Assembly (NCBI RefSeq): GCF_003990045.1
Contig: NZ_RZGZ01000003.1
Span: 434,001 to 498,000, forward strand
DNA: 64,000 bases
Reading direction: 5' to 3'
DNA from: Labedella endophytica
GTDB taxonomy: Bacteria; Actinomycetota; Actinomycetes; Actinomycetales; Microbacteriaceae
In this document: one piece after another, positions 18,898 through 27,327 of the stretch
How the letters are laid out: the number at the start of each line of letters is the position of its first letter
Numbering within the stretch: the stretch's first letter is position 1
Notes under the pieces: model-generated
Database searches by the model: none
What the model saw: only the letters and a program-made list of their open reading frames with translations
What the model was told of the DNA's origin: nothing
Made by a program: the position numbers and the translations under genes

Positions 18898-19014
18898 AGA
18901 GCGAGAGGACGACGCATCGGCGCGTGCCGTGCGGTGCCGCGCGGCGCCGCGACGAGTGCGGACGAGTGTCCGCGACGGCGGTCGACGCGGGAGAGCGTGA
19001 GGCCGGGGCGCCTG

Positions 19015-19875
19015 TCAGGCGGGCAGGCTCGTGCTCGGAGAGGGTCCGGCTCGACCGAATCCGGTCCGGTCGCTCGGGCGTCGAGTGCGCACCAGGAACA
19101 GCGAGAGGACGACCGCGAGGTACACGACCCAGGCGATGACCTGCGCCCACGTGGGCTGCGGGGTGAAGTTGAGGATTCCGGCGAGCAGCGTGCCGTACCA
19201 GCTCGTGGGCGGCACGATGCTGCTCACGTCGAAGGCGGCGACGCCCCACCCGGGGAGGACAGCGGCCTCCTGCAGGTCGCCGATGCCGTAGACGAGGATT
19301 CCGGCGGCGACGACGACGAGGAAGACGCCGGTCCACCGGAAGAAGCGTGAGAGGTCCACTCGCACGAGGCCCCGGTTGATGAGCCAGGCGATGGCGACGG
19401 CGATGAGGATCCCGAGCACCGCGGCGATCGATCCCGAGATCGCGTTCTGCGACGACGCGGTCGCGGCCCAGAGCAGGAGGGCCGTCTCGATCCCCTCGCG
19501 ACCCACACTGACGAAGCCGATCAGGACGACCGCGCCCCCGGATGCTCCGATCGCGGCGTCCACCCGGCCGCGCAGGTCGGTGCCCAGCGTGCGGGCGTTA
19601 GCGGCCATCCAGAAGATCATCCAGGTGACGAGCGTCACGGCGACGAGGGAGAAGACGCCCCCGAGGATCTCCTGCGCCTGGAAGGACAGCCCGTAGGGCC
19701 CCCACGTGAGCGCGGCCCCCACACCGAGGGACAGGAGGATCGCCGCGGCGACGCCGAGCCACAGCCGGGGGAGGACATCCCGTCGCCCGATCCGGTCGAC
19801 GTAGGCCACGAGGATGCCGACCACGAGGGCGGCTTCGAGGCCCTCTCGGAGACCGATCAGCAGACTGGCGAACAC
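19015..19875 (-). CDS. efeU: Iron permease EfeU (FTR1 family)
   Basis: This 286-residue polytopic membrane protein transports oxidised iron delivered by EfeO and EfeB. Both REXXE iron-path motifs are present: LREGLE at residues 9-14 and VGREGIETALL near residue 123. Seven hydrophobic segments are visible. The start is GTG at 19875 with GAAGGA 5 nt upstream. It is the first gene of the efeUOB operon; a DtxR/IdeR-like palindrome lies 57-74 bp upstream. The C-terminus ends in a short disordered Ser/Thr/Pro-rich tail. Confidence 0.94.
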   Translation of the reverse strand: MFASLLIGLREGLEAALVVGILVAYVDRIGRRDVLPRLWLGVAAAILLSLGVGAALTWGPYGLSFQAQEILGGVFSLVAVTLVTWMIFWMAANARTLGTDLRGRVDAAIGASGGAVVLIGFVSVGREGIETALLLWAATASSQNAISGSIAAVLGILIAVAIAWLINRGLVRVDLSRFFRWTGVFLVVVAAGILVYGIGDLQEAAVLPGWGVAAFDVSSIVPPTSWYGTLLAGILNFTPQPTWAQVIAWVVYLAVVLSLFLVRTRRPSDRTGFGRAGPSPSTSLPA

Positions 19876-19931
19876 GACGGTCCTTCACGCGGGACCCGAC
19901 GACGTGGAGGAGCGCCGGGTGTGTTTGGTAT

Positions 19932-19949
19932 GGGAAGGCTTGCCTAACC
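19932..19949 (-). promoter_or_regulatory. DtxR/IdeR-like iron box upstream of efeU
   Basis: Read on the minus strand, GGTTAGGCAAGCCTTCCC closely resembles the actinobacterial iron-repressor consensus TTAGGTTAGGCTAACCTAA, with a perfect AGGC-N2-GCCT core at 19936-19945. It lies 57-74 bp upstream of the efeU GTG. The location fits iron-dependent repression of efeUOB. No quantitative score was computed. Confidence 0.7.
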
Positions 19950-19995
19950 AGCGAGCCTCTCCCGACCATAGCGAGGGGTCCTCGAGAAGTCCAGA

Positions 19996-20001
19996 TAGAC
20001 T
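19996..20001 (+). promoter_or_regulatory. Leaderless -10 element of the DUF6113-like gene
   Basis: TAGACT lies 6 nt before the GTG at 20008, so transcription would start at or next to the start codon. It overlaps an AGAAGTC-N6-GACTTCT inverted repeat (19985-20004), which could be an operator. Confidence 0.6.
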
Positions 20002-20007
20002 TCTGCG

Positions 20008-20460
20008 GTGACAGCGACCGGAGACCCGAGAGATTCCGTCTCGCCCGTCGATGACGGCCCGAGTGCCGCGTCGCGCTTCGTGAGCGCAGCCCTCGCGTTC
20101 GTCGTCGGTGTCGTGTACGGCGCCGTCGGTACCGTCGCCCACCCCCTCGTCCTCACCGTCGGGCCGGCGACGATCCCGTGGGGGCTCATCGTCTCCCTCG
20201 TGGGAGTCCTCGCACTCTTCGTCGGGTTCCGACTCGTGCTGGGGGAGCGCCTGGCCGTCGTGGCCGCTGGCGTCGGGGTCGTCGGGATCGTGGCGCTGTT
20301 CTCCCTCGAGAGTGCCGGTGGGTCGGTGCTGATCGAGAACGGGACGGAGGGGTGGATCTGGGTCGTCGCCCCGGCCGCGTTCGCCGCCGTCGTGATCATC
20401 TGGCCGTCGACCCGCAACCGGCGGGGCGGGTCGGACGAACCGACCGTTCCCCGAGGTTAG
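20008..20460 (+). CDS. Small membrane protein, DUF6113-like
   Basis: A 150-residue protein with four hydrophobic segments (about 21-45, 48-72, 76-98, 112-132), a hydrophilic N-terminus and an Arg-rich C-terminal tail. It resembles proteins annotated DUF6113 that sit next to fdxA in Microbacteriaceae; the family name is recalled, not tested. The GTG start lies 6 nt after a TAGACT -10 with no ribosome site, a leaderless arrangement. It lies 36 bp upstream of fdxA on the same strand. No function is known. Confidence 0.75.
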   Translation: MTATGDPRDSVSPVDDGPSAASRFVSAALAFVVGVVYGAVGTVAHPLVLTVGPATIPWGLIVSLVGVLALFVGFRLVLGERLAVVAAGVGVVGIVALFSLESAGGSVLIENGTEGWIWVVAPAAFAAVVIIWPSTRNRRGGSDEPTVPRG

Positions 20461-20496
20461 ACTTATCCAGCCCGACGTGAAGGAGCCCCCCACACC

Positions 20497-20817
20497 GTGA
20501 CGTACGTGATCGCCCTCCCCTGCGTGGATGTCAAAGACCGTGCCTGCATCGACGAATGCCCCGTCGACTGCATCTACGAGGGCGAACGCTCGCTCTACAT
20601 CCACCCGGACGAATGCGTCGACTGCGGTGCGTGCGAGCCCGTCTGCCCCGTCGAGGCCATCTACTACGAGGACGACCTCCCGGGCGAGTGGAGCGACTAC
20701 TACACGGCCAACGTGGAGTTCTTCCAGGACATCGGCTCCCCGGGCGGCGCGGCGAAGATCGGCGTGATCCCGAAGGACCACCCCGTCATCGCTGTCCTCC
20801 CTCCGCAGGCCCACTGA
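20497..20817 (+). CDS. fdxA: 7Fe ferredoxin (3Fe-4S/4Fe-4S)
   Basis: A 106-residue soluble electron carrier of the FdxA type found throughout actinobacteria. The cysteine pattern is clear: Cys9 (ALPCVDV), [11 protein letters not shown], then [18 protein letters not shown] for the 4Fe-4S cluster. A short C-terminal extension follows. The GTG start has AAGGAG about 10 nt upstream. Its stop lies 14 bp before dapC, so the two are probably co-transcribed, as in many actinobacteria. The redox partner cannot be deduced. Confidence 0.95.
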   Translation: MTYVIALPCVDVKDRACIDECPVDCIYEGERSLYIHPDECVDCGACEPVCPVEAIYYEDDLPGEWSDYYTANVEFFQDIGSPGGAAKIGVIPKDHPVIAVLPPQAH

Positions 20818-20831
20818 CCGGTCCGGCTCCC

Positions 20832-21941
20832 GTGGCCCTCGCTCCGCTTCCCGACTACCCGTGGGACGCCGTGGCGCCTTTCGCGGCGCAGGCCGCCGCC
20901 CATCCGGACGGCATCGTCGATCTCTCGATCGGTTCTCCCGTCGACGAGACCCCGGCCGTCGTGCGCGACGCTCTCGCCGATGCCACGGACGCCCACGGGT
21001 ATCCGACGACGATCGGCACACCGGCCCTCCGCGAGGCGATCGTCGCGTGGTTCGCCCGCCGACGCGGTGTCCCTGGTCTCGGCACCGATCAGGTCCTCCC
21101 GTCCGTGGGATCGAAGGAGTTCGTCGCCCTCCTCGCCTACATGCTCGGACTCGGAGAGGGCGACGTCGTCGTGTACCCGACGACGGCCTATCCCACGTAC
21201 GCGGTCGGGGCGGCCATGAGCGGGGCGACCGCCGTCGCCGCGGACGAGCCGTCCGACTGGCCGGCCGAGACGCGACTCGTCTGGGTGAACTCCCCGGGCA
21301 ACCCGGATGGCCGCGTGCTCGACGTCGCGGCCCTCCGTGCCCGTGTGGAGCGGGCTCGCGCACTCGGAGCGATCATCGTCGGGGACGAGTGTTACGCCGA
21401 GCTCGGTTGGGACGCGCCGTGGGACGACGAGCGCATCCCGTCCATCCTCGATCCGCGGGTCACCGGCGGAGACGATCGGGGCGTGCTGGCCATCTACTCC
21501 CTCAGCAAGCAGAGCAACATGGCGGGCTACCGCGCGGCCTTCGCGGCCGGGTGTCGTGACACCCTCGCGCGGCTCACGACCGTGCGCAAGCACGCCGGCC
21601 TCATGGTGCCGGGACCGCTGCAGCGCGCGATGACCGCCGCTCTCGCCGACGATGCTCACGTGACGGTGCAGAAGGAGCGGTACCGGGAGCGTCGTACGCT
21701 TCTACGCGGCGCTCTCGAGCACGCGGGCTTCCGCATCGACGGCAGCGAGGCCGGCCTCTATCTCTGGGCGACGGAGGGACGCGACGCCTGGGAATCGATC
21801 GGCTCGCTCGCCCGTCGTGGCATCCTCGCGGGCCCCGGTCCGTTCTACGGCGCGAGCGCCTCCGAGCACGTGCGGTTCTCGCTCACGGCGACGGACGAGA
21901 GGATCGCGGCCGCAGTCGAGAGGCTCGACGCGGTCGCCTGA
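20832..21941 (+). CDS. dapC: Succinyldiaminopimelate transaminase
   Basis: A 369-residue fold-type I PLP aminotransferase for the succinylase branch of diaminopimelate/lysine synthesis (N-succinyl-2-amino-6-ketopimelate to N-succinyl-LL-DAP). The N-terminus PDYPWDAVAPFAAQAAAHPDGIVDLSIGSPVD and the PLP lysine (about 226) in YSLSKQSNMAGYR are typical of the DapC clade downstream of fdxA. NSPGNPDGRVLD and the FYG...FSLTATDERI ending are also family-like. The start is GTG 20832, with only weak upstream purines; coupling to fdxA is likely. dapD and dapE lie 4.3-7.6 kb away, so three successive pathway enzymes are in this window. Confidence 0.92.
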   Translation: MALAPLPDYPWDAVAPFAAQAAAHPDGIVDLSIGSPVDETPAVVRDALADATDAHGYPTTIGTPALREAIVAWFARRRGVPGLGTDQVLPSVGSKEFVALLAYMLGLGEGDVVVYPTTAYPTYAVGAAMSGATAVAADEPSDWPAETRLVWVNSPGNPDGRVLDVAALRARVERARALGAIIVGDECYAELGWDAPWDDERIPSILDPRVTGGDDRGVLAIYSLSKQSNMAGYRAAFAAGCRDTLARLTTVRKHAGLMVPGPLQRAMTAALADDAHVTVQKERYRERRTLLRGALEHAGFRIDGSEAGLYLWATEGRDAWESIGSLARRGILAGPGPFYGASASEHVRFSLTATDERIAAAVERLDAVA

Positions 21942-21974
21942 AGTCCCGTCCTGATCCGCGAGCACCGATCGCAC

Positions 21975-22030
21975 GTTGGCGGAATCCTCCGGCGTTCCGG
22001 CCCGAGCGTTGGCGGATGCGACAGTTGGCG
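21975..22030 (+). repeat. Three GTTGGCG direct repeats upstream of gltA
   Basis: GTTGGCG(GA) occurs at 21975, 22008 and 22024, spaced 33 and 16 bp, 90-145 bp before the gltA start. Regular spacing on one face of the helix suggests binding sites for a transcription factor. No named regulator can be assigned. Confidence 0.4.
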
Positions 22031-22119
22031 TCTGCGCCGATTAGGCTGTATTCGTCAGCGCCGCCGGAGGGAACCACCGGTGGCCGGGCTCGAATGGAAC
22101 ACCAAGCCAGGGAGGCACT

Positions 22120-23427
22120 GTGGGCGACGCCGGTCACGATTCCACGAAGAACGACGAGACGGCCACGCTGTCCTACCCGGGTGGGACTGCCGAGTTCCCG
22201 CTCCTGCCCTCGGTCGACGGCGCACCGAGCATGGACATCTCCGCCTTCACCAAGAAGACCGGCTACACGACCCTCGACTACGGGTTCGTCAACACGGCGG
22301 CCACGAAGTCCGAGATCACCTACATCGACGGCGATGCCGGGATCCTGCGCTACCGCGGATACCCGATCGAGCAGCTCGCCGCGTCCTCGAGCTACCTCGA
22401 GGTCGCCTGGCTCCTCATCTACGGCGAACTGCCCACCGAGAGCGAACTCGCCGCGTTCGACGAGCGGATCCGTCGCCACACGCTGCTTCACGAGGACCTG
22501 AAGCGGTTCTTCTCGGCGCTCCCGCATACGGCGCACCCGATGGCCGTCATCTCGAGCGCCCTGTCCGCGCTGTCGACGTACTACGAGACGAGCGACGACC
22601 CGAAGGACCCGGAGCACATCGAGATCACCACGATCCGTCTGCTCGCGAAGCTCCCGGTCATCGCGGCGTACGCCCACAAGAAGTCGCTCGGACAGGCCTT
22701 CCTGTATCCGGACAACTCGCTGAGCTTCGTCGACAACTACCTGAAGCTCAACTTCGGCAACCTCGCAGAGGTCTACGACATCGATCCCGTGCTCTCGCGG
22801 GCGCTCGAGCGTCTGCTCATCCTCCACGCCGACCACGAGCAGAACGCATCGACGTCGACCGTTCGTCTCGTCGGGTCCACCGGCGCGAACCTCTACGCGT
22901 CGATCTCGGCGGGAATCAACGCCCTCTCCGGGCCGCTGCACGGCGGCGCGAACGAGGCCGTGCTCGAGATGCTCGGCCAGATCCGCGACAGCGGGGAGGG
23001 CGTCGCCCGCTTCGTCGAGCGGGTCAAGAACAAGGAGGACGGTGTCAAGCTCATGGGCTTCGGACACCGCGTCTACAAGAACTACGACCCGCGCGCGAAG
23101 ATCGTGAAGGAGAGCGCCGACGCCGTCCTCGAGCACCTCGGGGTCCAGGACCCGCTCCTCGATCTCGCGAAGGAGCTCGAGCAGATCGCACTCGAGGACG
23201 ACTACTTCAAGGAGCGTCGCCTCTACCCGAACGTCGACTTCTACACCGGCGTCATCTACAAGGCGATGGGCTTCCCCGAGCGCATGTTCACGGTCCTGTT
23301 CGCCATCGGCCGCCTGCCCGGCTGGATCGCGCACTGGCGCGAGATGAACCTCGACCCGCAGACGAAGATCGGTCGCCCGCAGCAGCTCTACATCGGCCCG
23401 GGAGAGCGCGAGTTCCCGCGTAGCTGA
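22120..23427 (+). CDS. gltA: Citrate synthase
   Basis: A 435-residue type II citrate synthase, first step of the TCA cycle. The N-terminal domain has the Gram-negative/actinobacterial-like beta region (ATLSYPGGTAEFPLL). Catalytic signatures are present: PLHGGANEAVLEML, GFGHRVYKNYDPRAK and PNVDFYTGVIY with the catalytic Asp. The GTG start at 22120 has AGGGAGG 4-9 nt upstream. It is monocistronic: 178 bp separate it from dapC and a perfect hairpin follows. Three GTTGGCG repeats upstream could be regulator sites. Confidence 0.97.
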   Translation: MGDAGHDSTKNDETATLSYPGGTAEFPLLPSVDGAPSMDISAFTKKTGYTTLDYGFVNTAATKSEITYIDGDAGILRYRGYPIEQLAASSSYLEVAWLLIYGELPTESELAAFDERIRRHTLLHEDLKRFFSALPHTAHPMAVISSALSALSTYYETSDDPKDPEHIEITTIRLLAKLPVIAAYAHKKSLGQAFLYPDNSLSFVDNYLKLNFGNLAEVYDIDPVLSRALERLLILHADHEQNASTSTVRLVGSTGANLYASISAGINALSGPLHGGANEAVLEMLGQIRDSGEGVARFVERVKNKEDGVKLMGFGHRVYKNYDPRAKIVKESADAVLEHLGVQDPLLDLAKELEQIALEDDYFKERRLYPNVDFYTGVIYKAMGFPERMFTVLFAIGRLPGWIAHWREMNLDPQTKIGRPQQLYIGPGEREFPRS

Positions 23428-23432
23428 GGCAC

Positions 23433-23457
23433 GACCGGCGCGGTCTCCGCGCCGGTC
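23433..23457. terminator. Bidirectional terminator between gltA and the penicillin acylase gene
   Basis: A perfect 11-bp stem GACCGGCGCGG (23433-23443) pairs with 23447-23457 around TCT. It lies 5 bp after the gltA stop and 12 bp before the stop of the convergent gene. Confidence 0.8.
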
Positions 23458-23469
23458 GCACGCCGTGGT

Positions 23470-26211
23470 CTACGGCTTGAGCACGAGTGTGTGTTCGGTC
23501 GCGCCGTCGATCGCCTCGGGGGTGAAGGCCCAAGGGCGGGTGCGGTGCGCGGCCCAGTCGTCCGTCTGATCGACGTAGTTCGGATGGAAGGCGTGCCCGG
23601 AGGCCCCCGTCAGGTTGATCCACGTGGACCGGTCGAAGTCGGCGAGATCGATGACCATCCGCATCGACGGGACCCAATCGACGGCGTATCCGTTCGGGAG
23701 GTCCCAGCCAGAGGCGTCGACGACGCTCGACCCGCCGGAGAGCTCCCACGGGCCGCGGTTGAACAGCCATTCGATCGGCGCGACGCCCGAGGTGCCGAAC
23801 GTGGCGTTGCGGATCTCGAGGCGGTGCAGGTCGCCCCAGGCCCATTCGGCGGGGTCGTCGCCGAGGAGTGCCGAGGTCTCGTCCCACGCCGCGTCGAGGG
23901 ACCGGGCCAGGGCGTCATCGAGCCCGGCGACATCGGCGGCCTCGTCGCGCCACCAGGGCGAGTCGGGCTGGCCGAGCAGCCGCTCGACGACGAGGAACCA
24001 TCGTGATCCGCCCGCGGGCGGGCGGCTCTCGGGCAACGAGGGGCGGAAGGATGTGTCGAGGAGCGACTTCCAGAACACGTTGAACAGGGCCGATGCCGCG
24101 CTGTCGGCGTCGTCATGGGCGTCCCATCCTGAAAGGACCGCTTGCGCGTCGCCGATGCCGCCCGAGGCGTCGAGGCCGAGCAGTCGGGGGAGGAGGGCTG
24201 CGGCGATCGCGTTGAAATCATCGGCCTGGATCTCCGACATGTCGTCTTCCGTGAGGGCCTCGCCCGCGTCGATGCGCTCACGGAGCAGCACGTCGATGCG
24301 TTCGGCCCGGTACCCGGCGTCCCAGTCCGCGGTGAGGAACGGACCGGAACCGGAGGGCGCCACGGCGTTGTTGGCCGTGACGATGTAGCCGGACTCCGGG
24401 TTGTACACGCTCGGGAGGTCCTCGAACGGGACCGTGCCCGTCCAACCGACCGCGCTCGACCAACCGGGCTGCGGTCGCGTGCCGTTGCCCCCGCTCCGGA
24501 TCGGGACGAGTCCGGGGGCCTGGTAGCCGATGTTGCCGTCCGTGTCCGCGAACACGAGGTTCTGCGACGGCACCTCGAACAAGCGGGAGGCCTCCCGGAA
24601 CCCCGCCCAGTCCGTCGCGGCGTTGATCGCGAAGATCGATGTCGCCGTGCGACCCGGGGTGAGCGCCGTCCACTGCAGGGACAGGGCGTAGTCGCCCTCC
24701 GGTTGCTCGTTCACCGCCGGCACGTCCTCGGCGATCGAGTCGAGCTCCGCGGAGACGTCGGACACGATGGGGCCTCGGCCCGTCGATCGGATTCGGAGCT
24801 CGACGTCGTCACCGCCCGCGACACGGATGGTCTCCGACCGGACCTCGATCGGCGCCTGTTCGCCGTCGAGCTCGTAGGTGTCGCCGGTCACGCGTTCGAG
24901 GTAGAGGTCGGCCACGTCGGGGCCGAGGTTCGTGAAACCCCAGGCGATCGTCGCATTGTGCCCGATGATGACGCCGGGGAGCCCGGAGAAGGTGAAGCCG
25001 GCGACGTCGAAGGGGCATGCATCGCTCACGGTGCTGCAGCGCAGGCCCATCTGATACCAGATGGACGGAAGAGCGGGGCCGAGGTGGGGATCGTTCGCGA
25101 GGAGGGGCAGGCCGCTCTCCGTGTGCTCGCCCGAGACCACCCAGGAGTTCGACCCGATCTCCGAGCCCGCCCGACCGAGGAGCTCGGGGATCCCCGCGAG
25201 CACGGAGTCGAGCCGCTCGAGCGCCTCGGTCGTCGCTGTGTCCGTGTCTGTGTCGATGTCGCTGTCTGTGTTGTTGCCGGCGTTGGTGTCGATGTCTGTG
25301 TTGTTGCCGGCGTTGGTGTCGATGTCCGAGTTGGTGTCGATGTCCGAGTTGGTGTCGACGTCCGAGTTGGTGTCGATGTCGGGGTTGGTGTCGATGCCCG
25401 AGTTGGTGTCGAGATCGGTGTTCGTGTTCGAGTCGATGGATGCCGCGGGGGAGGCGTCCACCGGTGCGACGGCGGCAGCGGACAGCGCGCTCGGGCCGCC
25501 GACGATCGTGGGGTGCCGGTCGGAGGGGTACCCGGGGTAGAGGTCCGCGATCCGATCAGGATCGAGCGTCGTACTGAGGAGAGCCCGATCGATCTCCGAT
25601 TCCAGATTGGACCGTAGGTCCCACGCCATCGCCTTGAGCCACGCCACGCTGTCGGCGGGCGACCACGGCTCGGGTGAGTACCCCGGGTTCTGCAGGCCGA
25701 GCACGGCGTACTCGAGGGAGAGGTCCGCTCCGCTCCGCGACTCGAGGTAGGCGTTCACGCCGCGTGCGTAGGCCTCGTAGTACGACAGCGACGTCTCGTC
25801 GAGTCCCGCCACCTCGGCCTCGGCGACCTCGCGCCAGCCGAGCGTGCGGACGAAGGAGTCCGTCGCCACCTGGCTCGCGCCGAACAACTCCGACAGGCGG
25901 CCGGATGTGACGTGCCGGCGGAAGTCCATCTCCCAGAAGCGGTCCTGCGCGTGCACGAACCCCTGCGCGGCGAACAGATCCGTCGCCGTGTCGGCCGTGA
26001 GCTGCGGGATACCGGCGGCATCACGCGTCACCACGACCTCGGCATCGAGACCGGTGAGCTCGAGCTCTCCTGTGGTCTGCGGGAAGGACCGCTGCACGGT
26101 CCAGACGGAGACCCCGCCGGCGACCACGACGATGGCCGTGAGAACCGTCAGAGCGATCAGGAGGCCGCGTCGGACGGGGTGCCGCCGGGTGTCGTAATCG
26201 TCCCGTCGCAT
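23470..26211 (-). CDS. Penicillin acylase family NTN hydrolase with repeat-rich spacer
   Basis: A 913-residue membrane-anchored or exported Ntn hydrolase. One N-terminal hydrophobic segment (about 17-40) is followed by the alpha-chain region (GFVHAQDRFWEMDFRRH, YYEAYARGVNAYL). The autocatalytic site is at Gly353-Ser354 in IGSNSWVVSG; Ser354 would become the nucleophile at the beta-chain N-terminus. The beta chain shows LANDPHLG, FTFSGLPGVIIGHN, IAWGFTN and the conserved FHPNYVDQTDDWA end. Between the chains, residues about 262-317 consist of DTN-rich repeats encoded by 18- and 30-bp tandem units. The ATG at 26211 is chosen over the GTG 6 bp upstream because GAGGGA is suitably spaced. Substrates of this family include beta-lactams, acyl-homoserine lactones and acylated peptides; which applies is unknown. 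Confidence 0.93.
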   Translation of the reverse strand: MRRDDYDTRRHPVRRGLLIALTVLTAIVVVAGGVSVWTVQRSFPQTTGELELTGLDAEVVVTRDAAGIPQLTADTATDLFAAQGFVHAQDRFWEMDFRRHVTSGRLSELFGASQVATDSFVRTLGWREVAEAEVAGLDETSLSYYEAYARGVNAYLESRSGADLSLEYAVLGLQNPGYSPEPWSPADSVAWLKAMAWDLRSNLESEIDRALLSTTLDPDRIADLYPGYPSDRHPTIVGGPSALSAAAVAPVDASPAASIDSNTNTDLDTNSGIDTNPDIDTNSDVDTNSDIDTNSDIDTNAGNNTDIDTNAGNNTDSDIDTDTDTATTEALERLDSVLAGIPELLGRAGSEIGSNSWVVSGEHTESGLPLLANDPHLGPALPSIWYQMGLRCSTVSDACPFDVAGFTFSGLPGVIIGHNATIAWGFTNLGPDVADLYLERVTGDTYELDGEQAPIEVRSETIRVAGGDDVELRIRSTGRGPIVSDVSAELDSIAEDVPAVNEQPEGDYALSLQWTALTPGRTATSIFAINAATDWAGFREASRLFEVPSQNLVFADTDGNIGYQAPGLVPIRSGGNGTRPQPGWSSAVGWTGTVPFEDLPSVYNPESGYIVTANNAVAPSGSGPFLTADWDAGYRAERIDVLLRERIDAGEALTEDDMSEIQADDFNAIAAALLPRLLGLDASGGIGDAQAVLSGWDAHDDADSAASALFNVFWKSLLDTSFRPSLPESRPPAGGSRWFLVVERLLGQPDSPWWRDEAADVAGLDDALARSLDAAWDETSALLGDDPAEWAWGDLHRLEIRNATFGTSGVAPIEWLFNRGPWELSGGSSVVDASGWDLPNGYAVDWVPSMRMVIDLADFDRSTWINLTGASGHAFHPNYVDQTDDWAAHRTRPWAFTPEAIDGATEHTLVLKP
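25261..25428 (-). repeat. Tandem repeats encoding DTN-rich spacer in the penicillin acylase gene
   Basis: Two 30-bp units (25261-25290, 25291-25320) are followed by five 18-bp units (25321-25410) and a degenerate one to about 25428. The shared core on the + strand is GTTGGTGTCGAT. Translated on the minus strand, they give the hexapeptide IDTNSD with variants, and decapeptides containing DTNAGNNT. All units keep the reading frame (18 and 30 bp). Confidence 0.92.
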
Positions 26212-26266
26212 GCGCACTCCCTCGTGTCGAGCAACCGGCCGGTCGTCGACCCGGGGGAGGAGCCCG

Positions 26267-27244
26267 TCAGGCGTGCAGCGCGGTGTTCAGGACACTACCG
26301 GTCCCGGAGCGCCTCAGCACCTCGACGGCACCCGTCGCCGAGTTCCGTCGGAAGAGCAACCCCGGCTGCCCGCTGAACTCGGCGGCCTTCACGACGGGCC
26401 GGTCGTCAGCGGACGGGTCGACGACGGTCACCTTCGTGCCCGCCGTGATGTACAACCCCGCCTCGACGACGGAGTCGTCCCCGATCGAGATCCCGATTCC
26501 CGAGTTGGCGCCGAGCAACGCCCGCTCTCCGACCGAGACGCGGTGGGATCCGCCGCCGGACAGTGTCCCCATGATGGACGCGCCGCCACCGATATCGCTG
26601 CCGTCACCGACGACGACACCCTGAGAGATGCGCCCCTCGACCATCGACGTTCCGAGCGTGCCTGCGTTGAAGTTCACGAAGCCCTCGTGCATGACGGTCG
26701 TACCCGGGGCGAGGTGTGCGCCGAGCCGGACGCGCGAGGCGTCGGCGATGCGGACGCGGTCCGGGGTCACGTAGTCGAGGAGCCTCGGGAACTTGTCGAT
26801 CCCGGTCGCGTGGATGCCGGCGCGCTGGAGCGTCGGTCGGAGCGCGTCGAAGTCGCTCGGCGAGACCGGACCAGCGTTCGTCCAGACGACGATGGGGAGA
26901 TGCCCGAAGACGCCGTCGAGGTTGATGGTGTTCGGAGCCACCAGCACGTGGGACAGCAGGTGTAGCCGGAGGTAGGCGTCGGAGGTGTCCTGCGGGGCGG
27001 CATCGAGATCGATCTCGGTCGTCACGACGTCGACGCTCACGCGTCGTCGAGGATCGGCTGCGGCGAGTGCGGCGAACTCCGCCGGAGCGATCCATCGATC
27101 CCGACCGGCCGGCAGGCGACCGAGCCGAGGCTCGGGATACCAGGTGTCGAGGACCGTCCCGTCCTCGGCCGTCGTGGCGAGGCCGTAACCCCAGGCGAAG
27201 CGGGCGGGGGGTGTCGTGTCGTTCTCGGGGACGGCTGCGTTCAT
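26267..27244 (-). CDS. dapD: 2,3,4,5-tetrahydropyridine-2,6-dicarboxylate N-succinyltransferase
   Basis: This 325-residue acyltransferase succinylates tetrahydrodipicolinate in DAP/lysine synthesis. The actinobacterial-type N-terminal domain contains [27 protein letters not shown]. The C-terminal left-handed beta-helix shows hexapeptide repeats with [27 protein letters not shown] and [14 protein letters not shown], typical of the mycobacterial DapD type. The ATG at 27244 lies 6 nt after TAGCCT (27251-27256), with no ribosome site, suggesting a leaderless message. It is divergent from dapE across an 83-bp gap that holds both promoters. The penicillin acylase gene follows 55 bp downstream. Confidence 0.95.
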   Translation of the reverse strand: MNAAVPENDTTPPARFAWGYGLATTAEDGTVLDTWYPEPRLGRLPAGRDRWIAPAEFAALAAADPRRRVSVDVVTTEIDLDAAPQDTSDAYLRLHLLSHVLVAPNTINLDGVFGHLPIVVWTNAGPVSPSDFDALRPTLQRAGIHATGIDKFPRLLDYVTPDRVRIADASRVRLGAHLAPGTTVMHEGFVNFNAGTLGTSMVEGRISQGVVVGDGSDIGGGASIMGTLSGGGSHRVSVGERALLGANSGIGISIGDDSVVEAGLYITAGTKVTVVDPSADDRPVVKAAEFSGQPGLLFRRNSATGAVEVLRRSGTGSVLNTALHA

Positions 27245-27250
27245 GCCCCC

Positions 27251-27256
27251 AGGCTA
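27251..27256 (-). promoter_or_regulatory. Leaderless -10 element of dapD
   Basis: On the minus strand TAGCCT is followed by six nucleotides (GGGGGC) and the dapD ATG. The spacing matches other leaderless starts in this window. Confidence 0.55.
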
Positions 27257-27314
27257 TCGGGGGCTTTCCTGCGGATCGCTCCACAGTCGCGAACGTCCGG
27301 TCTCGACGTCTCAG

Positions 27315-27320
27315 TAGAAT
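27315..27320 (+). promoter_or_regulatory. Leaderless -10 element of dapE
   Basis: TAGAAT lies 7 nt before the dapE ATG at 27328, an almost perfect actinobacterial -10 in the position expected for a leaderless transcript. The divergent dapD promoter lies about 60 bp away. Confidence 0.65.
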
Positions 27321-27327
27321 GAGCCGC

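Noticed and set aside
25261-25428. CRISPR-like array
   Set aside because: The units are contiguous, in frame and lack unique spacers; it is a coding tandem repeat.
24142-25617. Plus-strand frame of 491 codons with Val/Gly/Asp repeats (DVRVG-like)
   Set aside because: It is the antisense shadow of the DTN repeats in the penicillin acylase gene; there is no start context.
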